Source: RGIG3701 sp031553595 (GTDB taxonomy: Bacteria > Planctomycetota > Planctomycetia > Pirellulales > Thermoguttaceae). Taken from it: a stretch of 64,000 nucleotides of DNA. Of the stretch, positions 44,255 to 52,192 are shown in pieces. The stretch lies in NCBI GenBank assembly GCA_031553595.1, contig JAVBLI010000016.1, positions 310,001 through 374,000 of the forward strand, written 5' to 3'. Position numbers and translations under genes: made by a program. Under the pieces are notes generated by a model that did no database searches, was not told the origin of the DNA, and worked only from the letters and a program-made list of their open reading frames with translations. Every line of letters begins with the position of its first letter. Position 1 is the stretch's first letter.

Positions 44255-44893
44255 ATGAAAGTTCTTTTGGTCAATGGCAGTCCGAATCAGAAAGGCTGTA
44301 CCCACCAGGCGTTGATGGAAGTGTCCAATGCGCTGAACGACGCGGGAGTCGAGAGCGAAATTTTCTGGATCGGCAACAAGCCCATCGCTGGGTGCCTGGG
44401 CTGTCACAAATGCGAAAGCACCGGCAGGTGCTTGATGAACAACGACACCGTGAATGCGTTCCGCGAGATCGCTGCCGCTGCGGACGGTTTCGTTTTCGGG
44501 TCGCCGGTGTATTATGCCGCCGCGAATGGGGCGCTGGCGTGTTTCATGGCGCGGGCCTTCATCTCCGACCTGGCCGGCAACGGCAACCAGACATTTTACT
44601 TAAAGCCCGCTGCCGCCGTGGTTTCCGCACGCCGCGCCGGGACGACGGCCACGTTCGATCAGATCAACAAATTCTTCACGCTGCACGAGATGCCCATCAT
44701 CTCCTCCAGCTACTGGAACATGGTCCACGGCGACACTCCAGCGGAAGTCCTGCAAGACGCAGAAGGCTTGCGAACCATGCGCGTTCTGGCCCACAACATG
44801 GCCTACTTCCTGCAATGCAAAAAAGCTGGCGAGGCGGCCGGTGTGCCGATGCCCAAACGAGAGGAATTCGTCTTCACCAACTTTATCCGATAA
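44255..44893 (+). CDS. NAD(P)H-dependent FMN reductase / iron-sulfur flavoprotein-like
   Basis: A 212-residue flavodoxin-fold protein. The N-terminus KVLLVNGSPNQKGCTHQAL is the FMN phosphate-binding loop of the NADPH-dependent FMN reductase family. CLGCHKCESTGRC (about residues 47-59) has the cysteine-rich pattern of iron-sulfur flavoproteins, and GSPVYYAAANGALACFMAR is the second flavin-contact loop. It is likely a cytoplasmic flavin or quinone reductase. A ribosome site AAAGGTAA precedes the start. As third gene of the MarR cassette it is probably part of a response to a redox-active or toxic compound. Copy 3 of the long-hairpin element follows 50 bases after the stop. Confidence 0.87.
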   Translation: MKVLLVNGSPNQKGCTHQALMEVSNALNDAGVESEIFWIGNKPIAGCLGCHKCESTGRCLMNNDTVNAFREIAAAADGFVFGSPVYYAAANGALACFMARAFISDLAGNGNQTFYLKPAAAVVSARRAGTTATFDQINKFFTLHEMPIISSSYWNMVHGDTPAEVLQDAEGLRTMRVLAHNMAYFLQCKKAGEAAGVPMPKREEFVFTNFIR

Positions 44894-44941
44894 ACATGCC
44901 ATGGCAGGCATACTAGAGCATCTACTAAATTTATGGTTTCA

Positions 44942-45068
44942 CAAAAAACAACAGCCTGGAACGAAGTGAAGCGTAGCGTAACGAGAGCGACAGGATAGAA
45001 TCGCCGAAATTTCCCCCACTTCGATCCGGTCACTCACGCTACGCTTCGTTCCCGGCTGTTGTTTTTTG
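44942..45068. repeat. Dispersed long-hairpin element, copy 3
   Basis: The most diverged copy. Left arm ACAACAGCCTGGAACGAAG and GCGTAGCGTAACG; right arm CGCTACGCTTCGTTCCCGGC and TGTTGT. Core GGATAGAATCGCCGAAATTT is shared exactly with copy 1. It lies between convergent genes (flavoprotein and holA). Confidence 0.85.
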
Positions 45069-45104
45069 AATGCATTAACATGATAACTGCTCTATCTGTC
45101 ATCA

Positions 45105-46169
45105 TCATTTTTTCATCGGCGCGGCCAGCCGGAGAATGAAGCGTTCCATCAGCAGCCGGGCATCCAGCGGAGAATCGCCTTTCAGGTCGAAATCCAGTTC
45201 CACCAGCAGGGGTAAAAGCATTTCGCCGCGGTGACGGCCCAGCCGCTGAAGCTGGGAGCGTGTTTTTTGAAGAAAATACGGATTCACGCCGGCGGTTTTC
45301 AGGGCCTCATCCACGGAAAGTTTCCGGCCTTCCTTTTCGGCGGAGAGAATCAGACGTGTGGCGGTGGCCAGGCGGCGGAGACTGGCGGACATGGCGGCCA
45401 CGAGCATAATCGGCGCTTCACCCGCGGCCAAAAGCCGTTCCAGACACTGCATGGCTTCCGGCGATTTCCCGTCCAGCACGTAATCCACCAGATCCCACGC
45501 CTGCTGCTGACGCCATGAGCCGGAAAGTTTACGGATGTCCGCGGCCTGCACTGGCTTCTCTTTGTCCGCCGTGAGACTGAGTTTTTGCAGCTCCTGATCC
45601 AGCAGGCCCATCTCGCCGCCCACCTGCTCCAGCAGCGTCCGCGTGGCGTCCGGCGCGATCTGAAAGCCGTGATGATTCCGCGCACGGATCTGAATCCACG
45701 CCGTGATTTCCGCATCCCCCGGCGTCCGGCAGTCGACCAGCGTCCCGTGCTCCTCCAGAAGTTTGTACACGCGCGTGTTGGACGCACACGTGTTCATTTC
45801 CAGAACCAGAATGCCCGTGGAGACCGGCTGGGGAATGTACGCCTCCAGAATGTCTTTATTCTTTGACACGAAATCGTCCGCCCCGGTGACCACCACTAGC
45901 CGCTGCTGAGGTCCGAACATGGAGAACGTGGAAAGCTCCTCCACCACACCGCTCCACGTGACGGTACTGCCGTCAAAAGACGTGTAAGAAAAATCCTGCT
46001 CGGCGTCCGCCCCCATGACCCGCGTGCGGAGCGCGTGAAGTATTTCCCTGCGGAGAAACGATTCGTCTCCGAAAACGGCGCAGACGGGGTTCAGCGGAAA
46101 TTCGTCGGGCTTTGCCAGCCAGGCCAGCGCCGGGAAAGAGGATGTGGAAGTGGAAGTGCGCTTGGCCAT
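45105..46169 (-). CDS. holA: DNA polymerase III, delta subunit
   Basis: A 354-residue clamp-loader subunit that opens the beta sliding clamp. Pattern of the family: VCAVFGDESFLRREI at the start of the AAA+-like domain, then SYTSFDGS, LSTFSMFGPQQRLVVVTGAD, the ILVLEMNTC strand, KLLEEHGTLVDCRTPGDAEI, the collar-helix section LLEQVGGEMGLLDQELQKLSL and C-terminal QLQRLGRHRGEMLLPLLVELDFDLK. As usual for delta, there is no Walker A motif. Length is normal (about 330-350). A short heptad array directly upstream of the start (46186-46206) separates it from rpsD; no ribosome site is obvious. Confidence 0.92.
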   Translation of the reverse strand: MAKRTSTSTSSFPALAWLAKPDEFPLNPVCAVFGDESFLRREILHALRTRVMGADAEQDFSYTSFDGSTVTWSGVVEELSTFSMFGPQQRLVVVTGADDFVSKNKDILEAYIPQPVSTGILVLEMNTCASNTRVYKLLEEHGTLVDCRTPGDAEITAWIQIRARNHHGFQIAPDATRTLLEQVGGEMGLLDQELQKLSLTADKEKPVQAADIRKLSGSWRQQQAWDLVDYVLDGKSPEAMQCLERLLAAGEAPIMLVAAMSASLRRLATATRLILSAEKEGRKLSVDEALKTAGVNPYFLQKTRSQLQRLGRHRGEMLLPLLVELDFDLKGDSPLDARLLMERFILRLAAPMKK

Positions 46170-46185
46170 GGGGAATGCGTGATTA

Positions 46186-46206
46186 GGAATCAGGAATGAG
46201 GAATAA
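46186..46206. repeat. Heptad array next to the holA start
   Basis: Three units GGAATCA, GGAATGA, GGAATAA in tandem. The unit is the reverse complement of the TTCCTCA units at 51316-51331. Confidence 0.65.
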
Positions 46207-46302
46207 TATGTATATTATAGTCGGTCTGGCAAAAAATGCCAGCGTGGAAGTTTTTAATTCCGCATATTCTGCCTTTCCGCGCATTCCATATTTCTCTTTA
46301 AA

Positions 46303-46332
46303 ATAAAAAAAGACGGGAATCGCTTCCCGCCT
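46303..46332 (-). terminator. Terminator of rpsD
   Basis: Minus strand: 9-bp stem AGGCGGGAA/TTCCCGTCT (one G-T pair) with loop GCGA, followed by a T-run. It lies 28 bases after the rpsD stop. Confidence 0.85.
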
Positions 46333-46360
46333 TTCTGTGTTTCGGATGCCGGATTTTTGC

Positions 46361-46975
46361 TTACCGGGCCAGGAACTCGATGACGAGTCCGATTTTGTCC
46401 ACCGGAGCGGTGAAATCTTCCGGAAGCGGATAACTGGTGACCGTCAGCGTCAGGCTGTTTCCGTCGGCGACGATCCAGCCCAAGTCGGCCGGGGTGCCGA
46501 TTTCGGCCCACGTCAACTTATACATTTCCTGAAGTTTTTCATTTTTGCGGACGGTGACCACATCCCCGGGACGCACGAGGAAAGAAGCCACGTTCGTCGG
46601 GACGCCGTTCACCAGGAAATGACCGTGCGCGATTCCCTGACGGGCCTGCGGACGCGTGCGGCAGAAACCCGCGCGGCGAACCACGTTATCCAGACGGCGC
46701 TCGCAGAGCACTTTCAGGTTATCACCAGTGTTTCCCTTTTGACGCTTGCTGGTGGCGTACATTTTGCGGAGCTGACGCTCACTGATTCCGTAAAAATACT
46801 TAATCTTCTGCTTCTCGGCCAGCGACTCGCCGTACACGGATTTCCGGCCGCGGGGACGGGCCATACCTGGGGGGGTATTGCGCTTGCTGGTGGAGCGTAA
46901 AACGCCGGTGTTCTCATAAATCTGGGCTCCCAGACGGCGGTTAATTCGTGCTTTCGGGCCATTATAATGCGCCAT
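46361..46975 (-). CDS. rpsD: 30S ribosomal protein S4
   Basis: A 204-residue primary rRNA-binding protein of the small subunit. Start ATG 46975 after GGAAGGAAC. Typical signatures: ARINRRLGAQIYENTGVL, YGESLAEKQKIKYFYGISERQ (shortened here), then the S4 RNA-binding domain LCERRLDNVVRRAGFCRTRPQARQ and GHFLVNGVPTNVASFLVRPGD. Length is standard. The gene stands alone rather than in the alpha ribosomal operon (no rpsM, rpsK or rpoA beside it), which is common for S4 outside the Proteobacteria. The ~375 bases upstream hold its leader and the terminator of the next gene. Confidence 0.97.
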   Translation of the reverse strand: MAHYNGPKARINRRLGAQIYENTGVLRSTSKRNTPPGMARPRGRKSVYGESLAEKQKIKYFYGISERQLRKMYATSKRQKGNTGDNLKVLCERRLDNVVRRAGFCRTRPQARQGIAHGHFLVNGVPTNVASFLVRPGDVVTVRKNEKLQEMYKLTWAEIGTPADLGWIVADGNSLTLTVTSYPLPEDFTAPVDKIGLVIEFLAR

Positions 46976-47210
46976 ATTTTGTTCCTTCCATACAATTAAA
47001 TATTAAACAGAATCGGCGGTTTTCGTTATCCTCTCGCGGCAAAACGCAGCAAGGTGCGGTAAAATACCACGTGAAAACCTCATTCTTCCTGCACCTCCCG
47101 GGCGTTCATGGCCGGGGCGACGGGGTTACGGCACCCCACAGTTTCATCCGGTGAAGAAAGAGATTACACATTTTATCCCATTTCGCCAAAATGGGAAGGG
47201 GTGCGGTAAG

Positions 47211-47290
47211 AAAAAATAAAACAGCCTGAAACACGTGCCAGAGAAACGGGATACGGAATAAAAGCCCGCTGGCGTGTGTTATTCGGCTGT
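47211..47290 (-). terminator. Terminator after the membrane-anchored unknown gene
   Basis: Long imperfect hairpin: ACAGCC plus AACAC plus GTGCCAG (47221-47241) against CTGGCGTGTGTT plus GGCTGT (47269-47290). On the minus strand it is followed by TTTTATTTTTTCTT. A second perfect hairpin TCCCATTT/AAATGGGA lies at 47176-47196 without a T-run. Confidence 0.7.
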
Positions 47291-47352
47291 CTTTGTTTCG
47301 GCGATCCGGGTTGTGTGACGGATTTCGCGGTGGATAACGCGGAATTTACTGC

Positions 47353-48942
47353 TTACCAGTTCCCGATGTAATTTTCGGTGACGGGGATATTTCCGCCAGA
47401 CGGGGTGACCTGGGTGCCGCTGGCCGGGTGAGTAGGAGCGTAACTCGGGTCAAAAGTCGGATAATCGCCGCCATGCGTGACGCTGGCTCCGAAAGACGGG
47501 GACACGTCCGCCACGCTCATGGGCGTGGGGTTCGGGTATTCCAGGGGGGCGTATGCATCCGCGGCGGGCACGGCGGCGGTCATGGTATTCGGGGCCTGCG
47601 AGTTCCGTGAGGAACGGGGAGGCGGCGCTAACTTCCGCGGCACATAAGACGGCTGCTGACTCGCTGCGGTGCGCTGGGCCGGCATTTCCGCTTTTCCCGC
47701 CACCATTTTTTCATACGCGTCATAAGAAGCGTACACGTTTTCTTCCATGGCCGGGGGATTCACGGTTCCGCCCAGGGACGGGTTATAGTACGGCGGCAGC
47801 TCGTCCGTCGGGCTGTAATCCAGCGTCCGGGCACCTGCCGCGAACTGATCCTGGTACGAATTCTCGTACTGTCTTGTGTAATGCGGCTGCGGCGGCACGG
47901 GTGTGGTTACGTAAGACGGCACGGAAGAAGCCTGGGGGGAATTCACACGGGAGGGCAGGGCGGCCATGCTGGCGTCGTACACGGGGATTTCGGCCCCGTA
48001 ACTGGCGGCGGTTTCCACATACTGGCCGGTGTACGCCAGGTCGGCGTCAAAATACAGATCATTATCGCCGGCAGCGGGTGCGGCCGTGACCACCTGCACG
48101 TTTTCCGGCGAATAACCGGCGGCCTGCGGGAAATTCACAGACGGGCGGTTCACGTTTTCGTATTTTCTGTCGGTTACGGGGGTAGGATGGCTGTGGGAAT
48201 GCCCCGCCACATGATCCACCGCCGAATGTTTCGGCGTCTCGGCCACAGACGAATCGCCGGCCTCACGAACACGCAAGACGAACGCCATCACGAAAATAAT
48301 CAGGACGGACGCGCCGATGGATGTGATCTGTAACGCGTATTTATGAAACACGTTTCTTTCAGACGGCTCGGCGGCCGCGCTGAGAATGGAAGAGGTGAGG
48401 GTGGCGCTGCCGAAACGGATGTTTTCGTCTTTTTCACCCGTAAGTACGTTTTTTTCCAGCATACTTTCCGGAGCTCCCAGCGGCGCTGGCGAATTTTCCG
48501 CGTTTTTTTCTAAAACCACTTTTTCCATGGCGATAAATCCTTCTTTTTCGGAAAGTGCCTGCGGCGAATCGTTTTTTGTTGGAATTTCATCATTCTTCAT
48601 ACTCGCCAACTCAGGAAAATCTTCCAGCGTTTCCATGGCGTCACGGCGCACTTCGGTTTTCGGGCTCCGGGCATAAACAGGCTGGGAAATTTTTACCTCC
48701 GCAGTGCTCGCGTCCGGCCCCCACGTCCGGTTTTCCGGAGAGGCCAAGTGCTGACCGAGATTCACGTACTGATTTTCCTGGCGTGCCGATTCCGTCACGG
48801 CGTTTTTTTCGTCGTACATCATCTGGGGGATGCTGGGGAGGGAGCCGAAAAGCATTTCCCCTATTAATTCCGCTTCCTGTCGCTTCTTTTCCACACGCTT
48901 TCGGCGATTATCCGCCTGACTGTTTTGTCGCGAATCGGTCAT
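47353..48942 (-). CDS. Membrane-anchored hypothetical protein with Pro/Tyr-rich outer part (529 aa)
   Basis: I do not recognise a family. Start at ATG 48942, preceded by AGGAGG with eight bases spacing; the frame is open 11 codons further. The N-terminal ~210 residues are charged and presumably cytoplasmic (RRKRVEKKRQEAELIGEML, then Glu/Asn-rich). One membrane helix follows at about 218-238 (SIGASVLIIFVMAFVLRV). The remaining ~290 residues are rich in Pro, Ser, Tyr and Ala (YVTTPVPPQPHYTRQYENSY, TMTAAVPAADAY), low in charge and probably disordered on the outer side of the membrane. A short His-rich patch (VDHVAGHSHSHPT) follows the helix and might bind metal. The upstream neighbour is divergent, with ~270 bases between. 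Confidence 0.75.
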   Translation of the reverse strand: MTDSRQNSQADNRRKRVEKKRQEAELIGEMLFGSLPSIPQMMYDEKNAVTESARQENQYVNLGQHLASPENRTWGPDASTAEVKISQPVYARSPKTEVRRDAMETLEDFPELASMKNDEIPTKNDSPQALSEKEGFIAMEKVVLEKNAENSPAPLGAPESMLEKNVLTGEKDENIRFGSATLTSSILSAAAEPSERNVFHKYALQITSIGASVLIIFVMAFVLRVREAGDSSVAETPKHSAVDHVAGHSHSHPTPVTDRKYENVNRPSVNFPQAAGYSPENVQVVTAAPAAGDNDLYFDADLAYTGQYVETAASYGAEIPVYDASMAALPSRVNSPQASSVPSYVTTPVPPQPHYTRQYENSYQDQFAAGARTLDYSPTDELPPYYNPSLGGTVNPPAMEENVYASYDAYEKMVAGKAEMPAQRTAASQQPSYVPRKLAPPPRSSRNSQAPNTMTAAVPAADAYAPLEYPNPTPMSVADVSPSFGASVTHGGDYPTFDPSYAPTHPASGTQVTPSGGNIPVTENYIGNW

Positions 48943-49213
48943 CAGCCACTCCTCCTGGTGATGGTTATGAATCAAGAAAAAAACTTATATTCCATTCCTC
49001 TTACTTTATCGGCCAGAATTGTCGCTGATCTTGAGGATTAAATAAATTTTTCCGATTTTTCAAATTGGTATAATTGAGTAAAATGGCCTGAATGTGCGGA
49101 TTCATGCAATTTTTCATCATACACAAGGAAGAAACACCGATAATTGGAAAGTGAATATGTATTTTTAACGCATTTGACCATTATATATATCCTTCTCAGC
49201 GGAGATGGCGGCG

Positions 49214-51241
49214 ATGAAGAAAAAAGTTCCATTATTGGGAAGCGTTCTGCTGGTTTTGGCCGGTCATGGGGGGATGTGGGGGGACAATGTTTTTGCACAA
49301 GAAACACCGACTGCCCCGCTTTATCTGGCACAGGCGGAGTCTCCTGGGAAATCGGAAACTTTCCTGAACCGTCTAAACCCCGCGAATTGGGAAAATCCGC
49401 TTTCTAAAAACAAAAAGGACAAAAAAGCATCCACACAAAATTCCTCGCAGCCCACGTCTGGCGCATCCGGCGGAGGACAAAACTGGACGCCCGTGGGGAC
49501 GCAGCTGCAGGAAATGCCGGAAGACCCGTTTTCTCCACCCACGGCGGAGTCTTTAACGGCGAATGACTCGGCGCAGCAGGTCGTGATGAAAATGATTTAC
49601 GCGGCAGGCATTTCCCCGGAGGCCGCTGGGGCGCCGATAACGCCGTTTGAGCTGGATGAGAGAACGTTTCTGCTTTCTTACCAGAATCTGATGACGCCGC
49701 AGAACACCAGCGCGGCCAAAGAAATCCGGCTTTACGCCTCCCGTGACCGTGGAAAAACGTGGCAATTATATCAGAAGGCCGGGACGCCGCAGATTACGCA
49801 GCCTGAGACGCAGACGTTTACGATAAAAGTGGCGAATGACGGGGAATATTGGTTTTCGTTCCGAATGTTGGACGCGCGGGAGCGGGAACATCCCTCGGCT
49901 GCGCCGGTGACGCAGGTGGTGGTGAAAGAAGTGAAAAAAGCGAATACGCCGGGCGTCACGGTGCCGGGAGGCGGGAGTTTTGCGGGGAATGGAAGCCCTG
50001 CAGGTGGGGCTGCTGGAGCCTCACTTACCGGACATTCCGTGGTCAGGCAGCCGATTCAGCGGCCGCAGTGGAGTCCGGACAGTAACAGCGGTCCGGTGCT
50101 CGGCGGCGCTTCCGGAAGTGGGCGGACGGTGGGCGCAACAGCCGGGGAAAGTTTCCGTGACAGCGTACCGTTTTCGGTTGCGCAGATGGATGCGGTTTAC
50201 GCGAATAGCGAGCGGATGCTGCCGGTTTATCGGATTCAGCGTCCGGAGCCGATTCAGCGGGAGGCGGCGAAACCCGTGACGGCAGACGGAAACGCCCTAG
50301 GAAGCGGAGCGGCGGAAAGTATGAAAACCACGGGGGCTGCGGGGAATGTGCCCGGTGCGGGAACGCTGCCGGAAAGTTTTGCGCTGACGGATAATACGCT
50401 GGACGGGATGTCCGCGGCGGGAGAAATGATCGATTTATCGGCGCTTCCCGGCGTTTCGGATCCGGAATCGGAATCGTTATCGGCTGGGAGAATCCCAGAG
50501 ATGACGCCAGCGAAAACGCCTGAAAAGGCGCCGTCAGGGGAGGATTCGCCGGAAAATTCCTTCGCGGCGAATATTTTTGCCTCGCTGGAAGGCCCCATTA
50601 ACTCCGCGAAATCGCATGAGTCGCACATTCAGTACACGAATAACCCGCGAGTGGAAGTGGAGTATGACGTCTCGAATGTCGGTTCGTCGGGCGTCGGACG
50701 CGTGGAATTATGGGGGACACTGGACGGCGGGCAGAGCTGGAATTTCCTTGCGGAAGATAAAGACCGAGAGAGCCCGATTCCTGTGGATCTGAAGGCGGAG
50801 GGCGATTACGGCCTGCAAATTGTGGTTCTCAACGGTGCGGGTGTCGGCAGTGACCGCCCAGTGGCGGGGAGCTTGCCCCAGATGCAGGTGACCTTTGACC
50901 GCACACCGCCGCAGCTGGTCATCCAGAGTGTGCGTCTGCTGGCGGATTTTGGGGAGCTGGAGGTGCGCTGGGACGCGGCGGACCAGAATTTTGGGCCGCA
51001 GTGCGTGGTGCTTTCGTGGTCGGAGAGCCTGGATGGAAAGTGGCGGGCAATTACGTCGCAGGCGGTGCCGAATGACGGGGTGCACACGTGGAGCATTCCG
51101 GAAAACCTGCCAGGGAAGATTTTTGTGCGGGTTGACGCCGTGGATCTGGCGGGAAACGCCACCTCCCTGGTGACTGGGCCCGTCATTACGGACTTGTCGC
51201 GTCCGACCGCCACCATCCTGAACGCGAAACCGGCAAAGTGA
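49214..51241 (+). CDS. Exported protein with Asp-box and Ig-like segments (675 aa)
   Basis: Start at ATG 49214, nine bases after GGAG; ATG 49205 in the same frame is too close to that site. A signal peptide is clear (MKKKVPLLGSVLLVLAGHGG, cleavage near VFAQE). The mature protein has a low-complexity start, then a ~110-residue beta domain with an Asp-box (SRDRGKTW, S-x-D-x-G-x-T-W) as in sialidase/BNR-type proteins, a long Gly/Ala/Pro-rich linker, and a C-terminal ~200-residue region with a second box-like motif (TLDGGQSW) and Ig/fibronectin-like strands (VDAVDLAGNATSLVTGPVI). It looks like a periplasmic or surface protein. A single Asp-box is not enough to propose a sugar-cleaving activity. 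An octad repeat array begins right after the stop. Confidence 0.82.
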   Translation: MKKKVPLLGSVLLVLAGHGGMWGDNVFAQETPTAPLYLAQAESPGKSETFLNRLNPANWENPLSKNKKDKKASTQNSSQPTSGASGGGQNWTPVGTQLQEMPEDPFSPPTAESLTANDSAQQVVMKMIYAAGISPEAAGAPITPFELDERTFLLSYQNLMTPQNTSAAKEIRLYASRDRGKTWQLYQKAGTPQITQPETQTFTIKVANDGEYWFSFRMLDAREREHPSAAPVTQVVVKEVKKANTPGVTVPGGGSFAGNGSPAGGAAGASLTGHSVVRQPIQRPQWSPDSNSGPVLGGASGSGRTVGATAGESFRDSVPFSVAQMDAVYANSERMLPVYRIQRPEPIQREAAKPVTADGNALGSGAAESMKTTGAAGNVPGAGTLPESFALTDNTLDGMSAAGEMIDLSALPGVSDPESESLSAGRIPEMTPAKTPEKAPSGEDSPENSFAANIFASLEGPINSAKSHESHIQYTNNPRVEVEYDVSNVGSSGVGRVELWGTLDGGQSWNFLAEDKDRESPIPVDLKAEGDYGLQIVVLNGAGVGSDRPVAGSLPQMQVTFDRTPPQLVIQSVRLLADFGELEVRWDAADQNFGPQCVVLSWSESLDGKWRAITSQAVPNDGVHTWSIPENLPGKIFVRVDAVDLAGNATSLVTGPVITDLSRPTATILNAKPAK

Positions 51242-51250
51242 AATTATAAA

Positions 51251-51332
51251 TAAAGAAATAAAGAAATAAAGAAATGGCGCAAGCGTTCTTCAATCATTAC
51301 AGTTGCTCATTTCTTTATTCCTCATTCCTCAT
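51251..51332. repeat. Octad/heptad arrays with a 12-bp inverted repeat
   Basis: Three units TAAAGAAA (51251-51274), then AATAAAGAAATG (51265-51276) mirrored by CATTTCTTTATT (51308-51319), then TTCCTCATTCCTCA units. The array starts 10 bases after the preceding stop codon. Confidence 0.75.
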
Positions 51333-51346
51333 TTTCCTCCCCCTCC

Positions 51347-51374
51347 TTGAAAAAAACGGCGGAGGCATTATAAT
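51347..51374 (+). promoter_or_regulatory. Promoter of the 32-residue basic protein gene
   Basis: TTGAAA (51347-51352), a 16-base spacer, TATAAT (51369-51374), about 70 bases before the start. Confidence 0.65.
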
Positions 51375-51441
51375 TTTGTTTCGTGTTTAGTGATTTTTCA
51401 GGTTTCATGAAATGAAATAATTATCATTTAAGGAGAAGTTC

Positions 51442-51540
51442 ATGTCCAAGCCGCAGCATGTCGTCAAAAAAGCGAATCACGGTAAGCGTCCCGCCAGCGC
51501 CCAGGCGCGCCGCGCGAAACGCCGTCTGGTCAGAACCTGA
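51442..51540 (+). CDS. Very small, highly basic protein (32 aa)
   Basis: A complete small gene: ATG 51442 follows AAGGAG by six bases, and TGA ends at 51540. The product opens MSKPQHVVKKANHGKRP and ends RRAKRRLVRT, with about 11 Arg/Lys and no acidic residue. Its own promoter (51347-51374) and a hairpin terminator (51569-51613) bracket it, so it is a real transcription unit rather than chance coding. The composition resembles tiny ribosome-associated proteins such as bTHX or bL36-type proteins, but I do not recognise it as any of them. Binding to RNA or the ribosome is inferred from charge alone. A different-frame reading of the same DNA (from 51458) has no ribosome site and is not supported. 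Confidence 0.75.
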   Translation: MSKPQHVVKKANHGKRPASAQARRAKRRLVRT

Positions 51541-51568
51541 TTTTTCGGGTTTCACCATTATTTTCACG

Positions 51569-51613
51569 AAGAAACCCCGTGGCGTTTTCAGTCGCGCGTG
51601 GGTTTCTTTTTAT
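51569..51613 (+). terminator. Terminator of the 32-residue protein gene
   Basis: Stem GAAACCC (51571-51577) against GGGTTTC (51600-51606), with further imperfect pairing inside, followed by TTTTTATTTTG. Confidence 0.75.
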
Positions 51614-51653
51614 TTTGTTTTAAATATGAAACGTTTCATCTCAGAGGTAAATC

Positions 51654-52145
51654 ATGGCGAAAAAATGCTCCCTGATCGATTTGTCGAAAGTGGATATGAA
51701 CCATATCGTTGCGGATATTGACGAAATTCGCCGCATGAATCCGCAGCGTTTCGAGATGGAGCAGTTGACGGCGATCGTTTATGAGGATGCGGAGGAAATG
51801 GTGTGTGTCGGGTACCAGGATGTGACGGAAAACGCTTTCTGGGTGCGCGGGCACATGCCCGATTATCCGTTGATGCCGGGCGTGATTATCTGCGAGGCGG
51901 CTGCGCAGTTGGCGAGTTATTTCGCCACGAAGATGAAGATGTATAGTAAAGGTTTTATCGGGTTTGGCGGGCTGGATGCGGTGAAGTTTCGCGGTGTGGT
52001 CCGGCCAGGTGATCGGCTGGTGCTGGTGGATAAAGTGATGAAGCTCCGGGCGAACGTCATGCTGGTGCTGTCTTTTGAAGCCCTGGTGAATGATGAAGTG
52101 GTGGCGGAAGGCCAGATTAAGGGGATCGTCCTGAATCCGGAATAA
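51654..52145 (+). CDS. FabZ-like 3-hydroxyacyl-ACP dehydratase (hotdog fold)
   Basis: A 163-residue cytoplasmic enzyme with the FabZ/FabA hotdog core. Catalytic His67 and Glu81 are in GHMPDYPLMPGVIICEAAAQ, the family's G-H-F-P-x-x-P-(I/L)-M-P-G-V with E-A-x-A-Q. GFGGLDAVKFRGVVRPGDRL is the following strand pair. It probably dehydrates 3-hydroxyacyl-ACP in fatty-acid synthesis. It has ~20 extra N-terminal residues compared with E. coli FabZ (151 aa), and no lpx genes are adjacent, so it may be a second dehydratase with a special acyl substrate. Ribosome site AGAGG six bases before ATG. The rhomboid gene follows 47 bases later, probably in the same operon. Confidence 0.87.
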   Translation: MAKKCSLIDLSKVDMNHIVADIDEIRRMNPQRFEMEQLTAIVYEDAEEMVCVGYQDVTENAFWVRGHMPDYPLMPGVIICEAAAQLASYFATKMKMYSKGFIGFGGLDAVKFRGVVRPGDRLVLVDKVMKLRANVMLVLSFEALVNDEVVAEGQIKGIVLNPE

Positions 52146-52192
52146 AACCGGAATAAAAAGGAGCAGCCAGCGGCTTTTGAAGGGGCCTCGCC

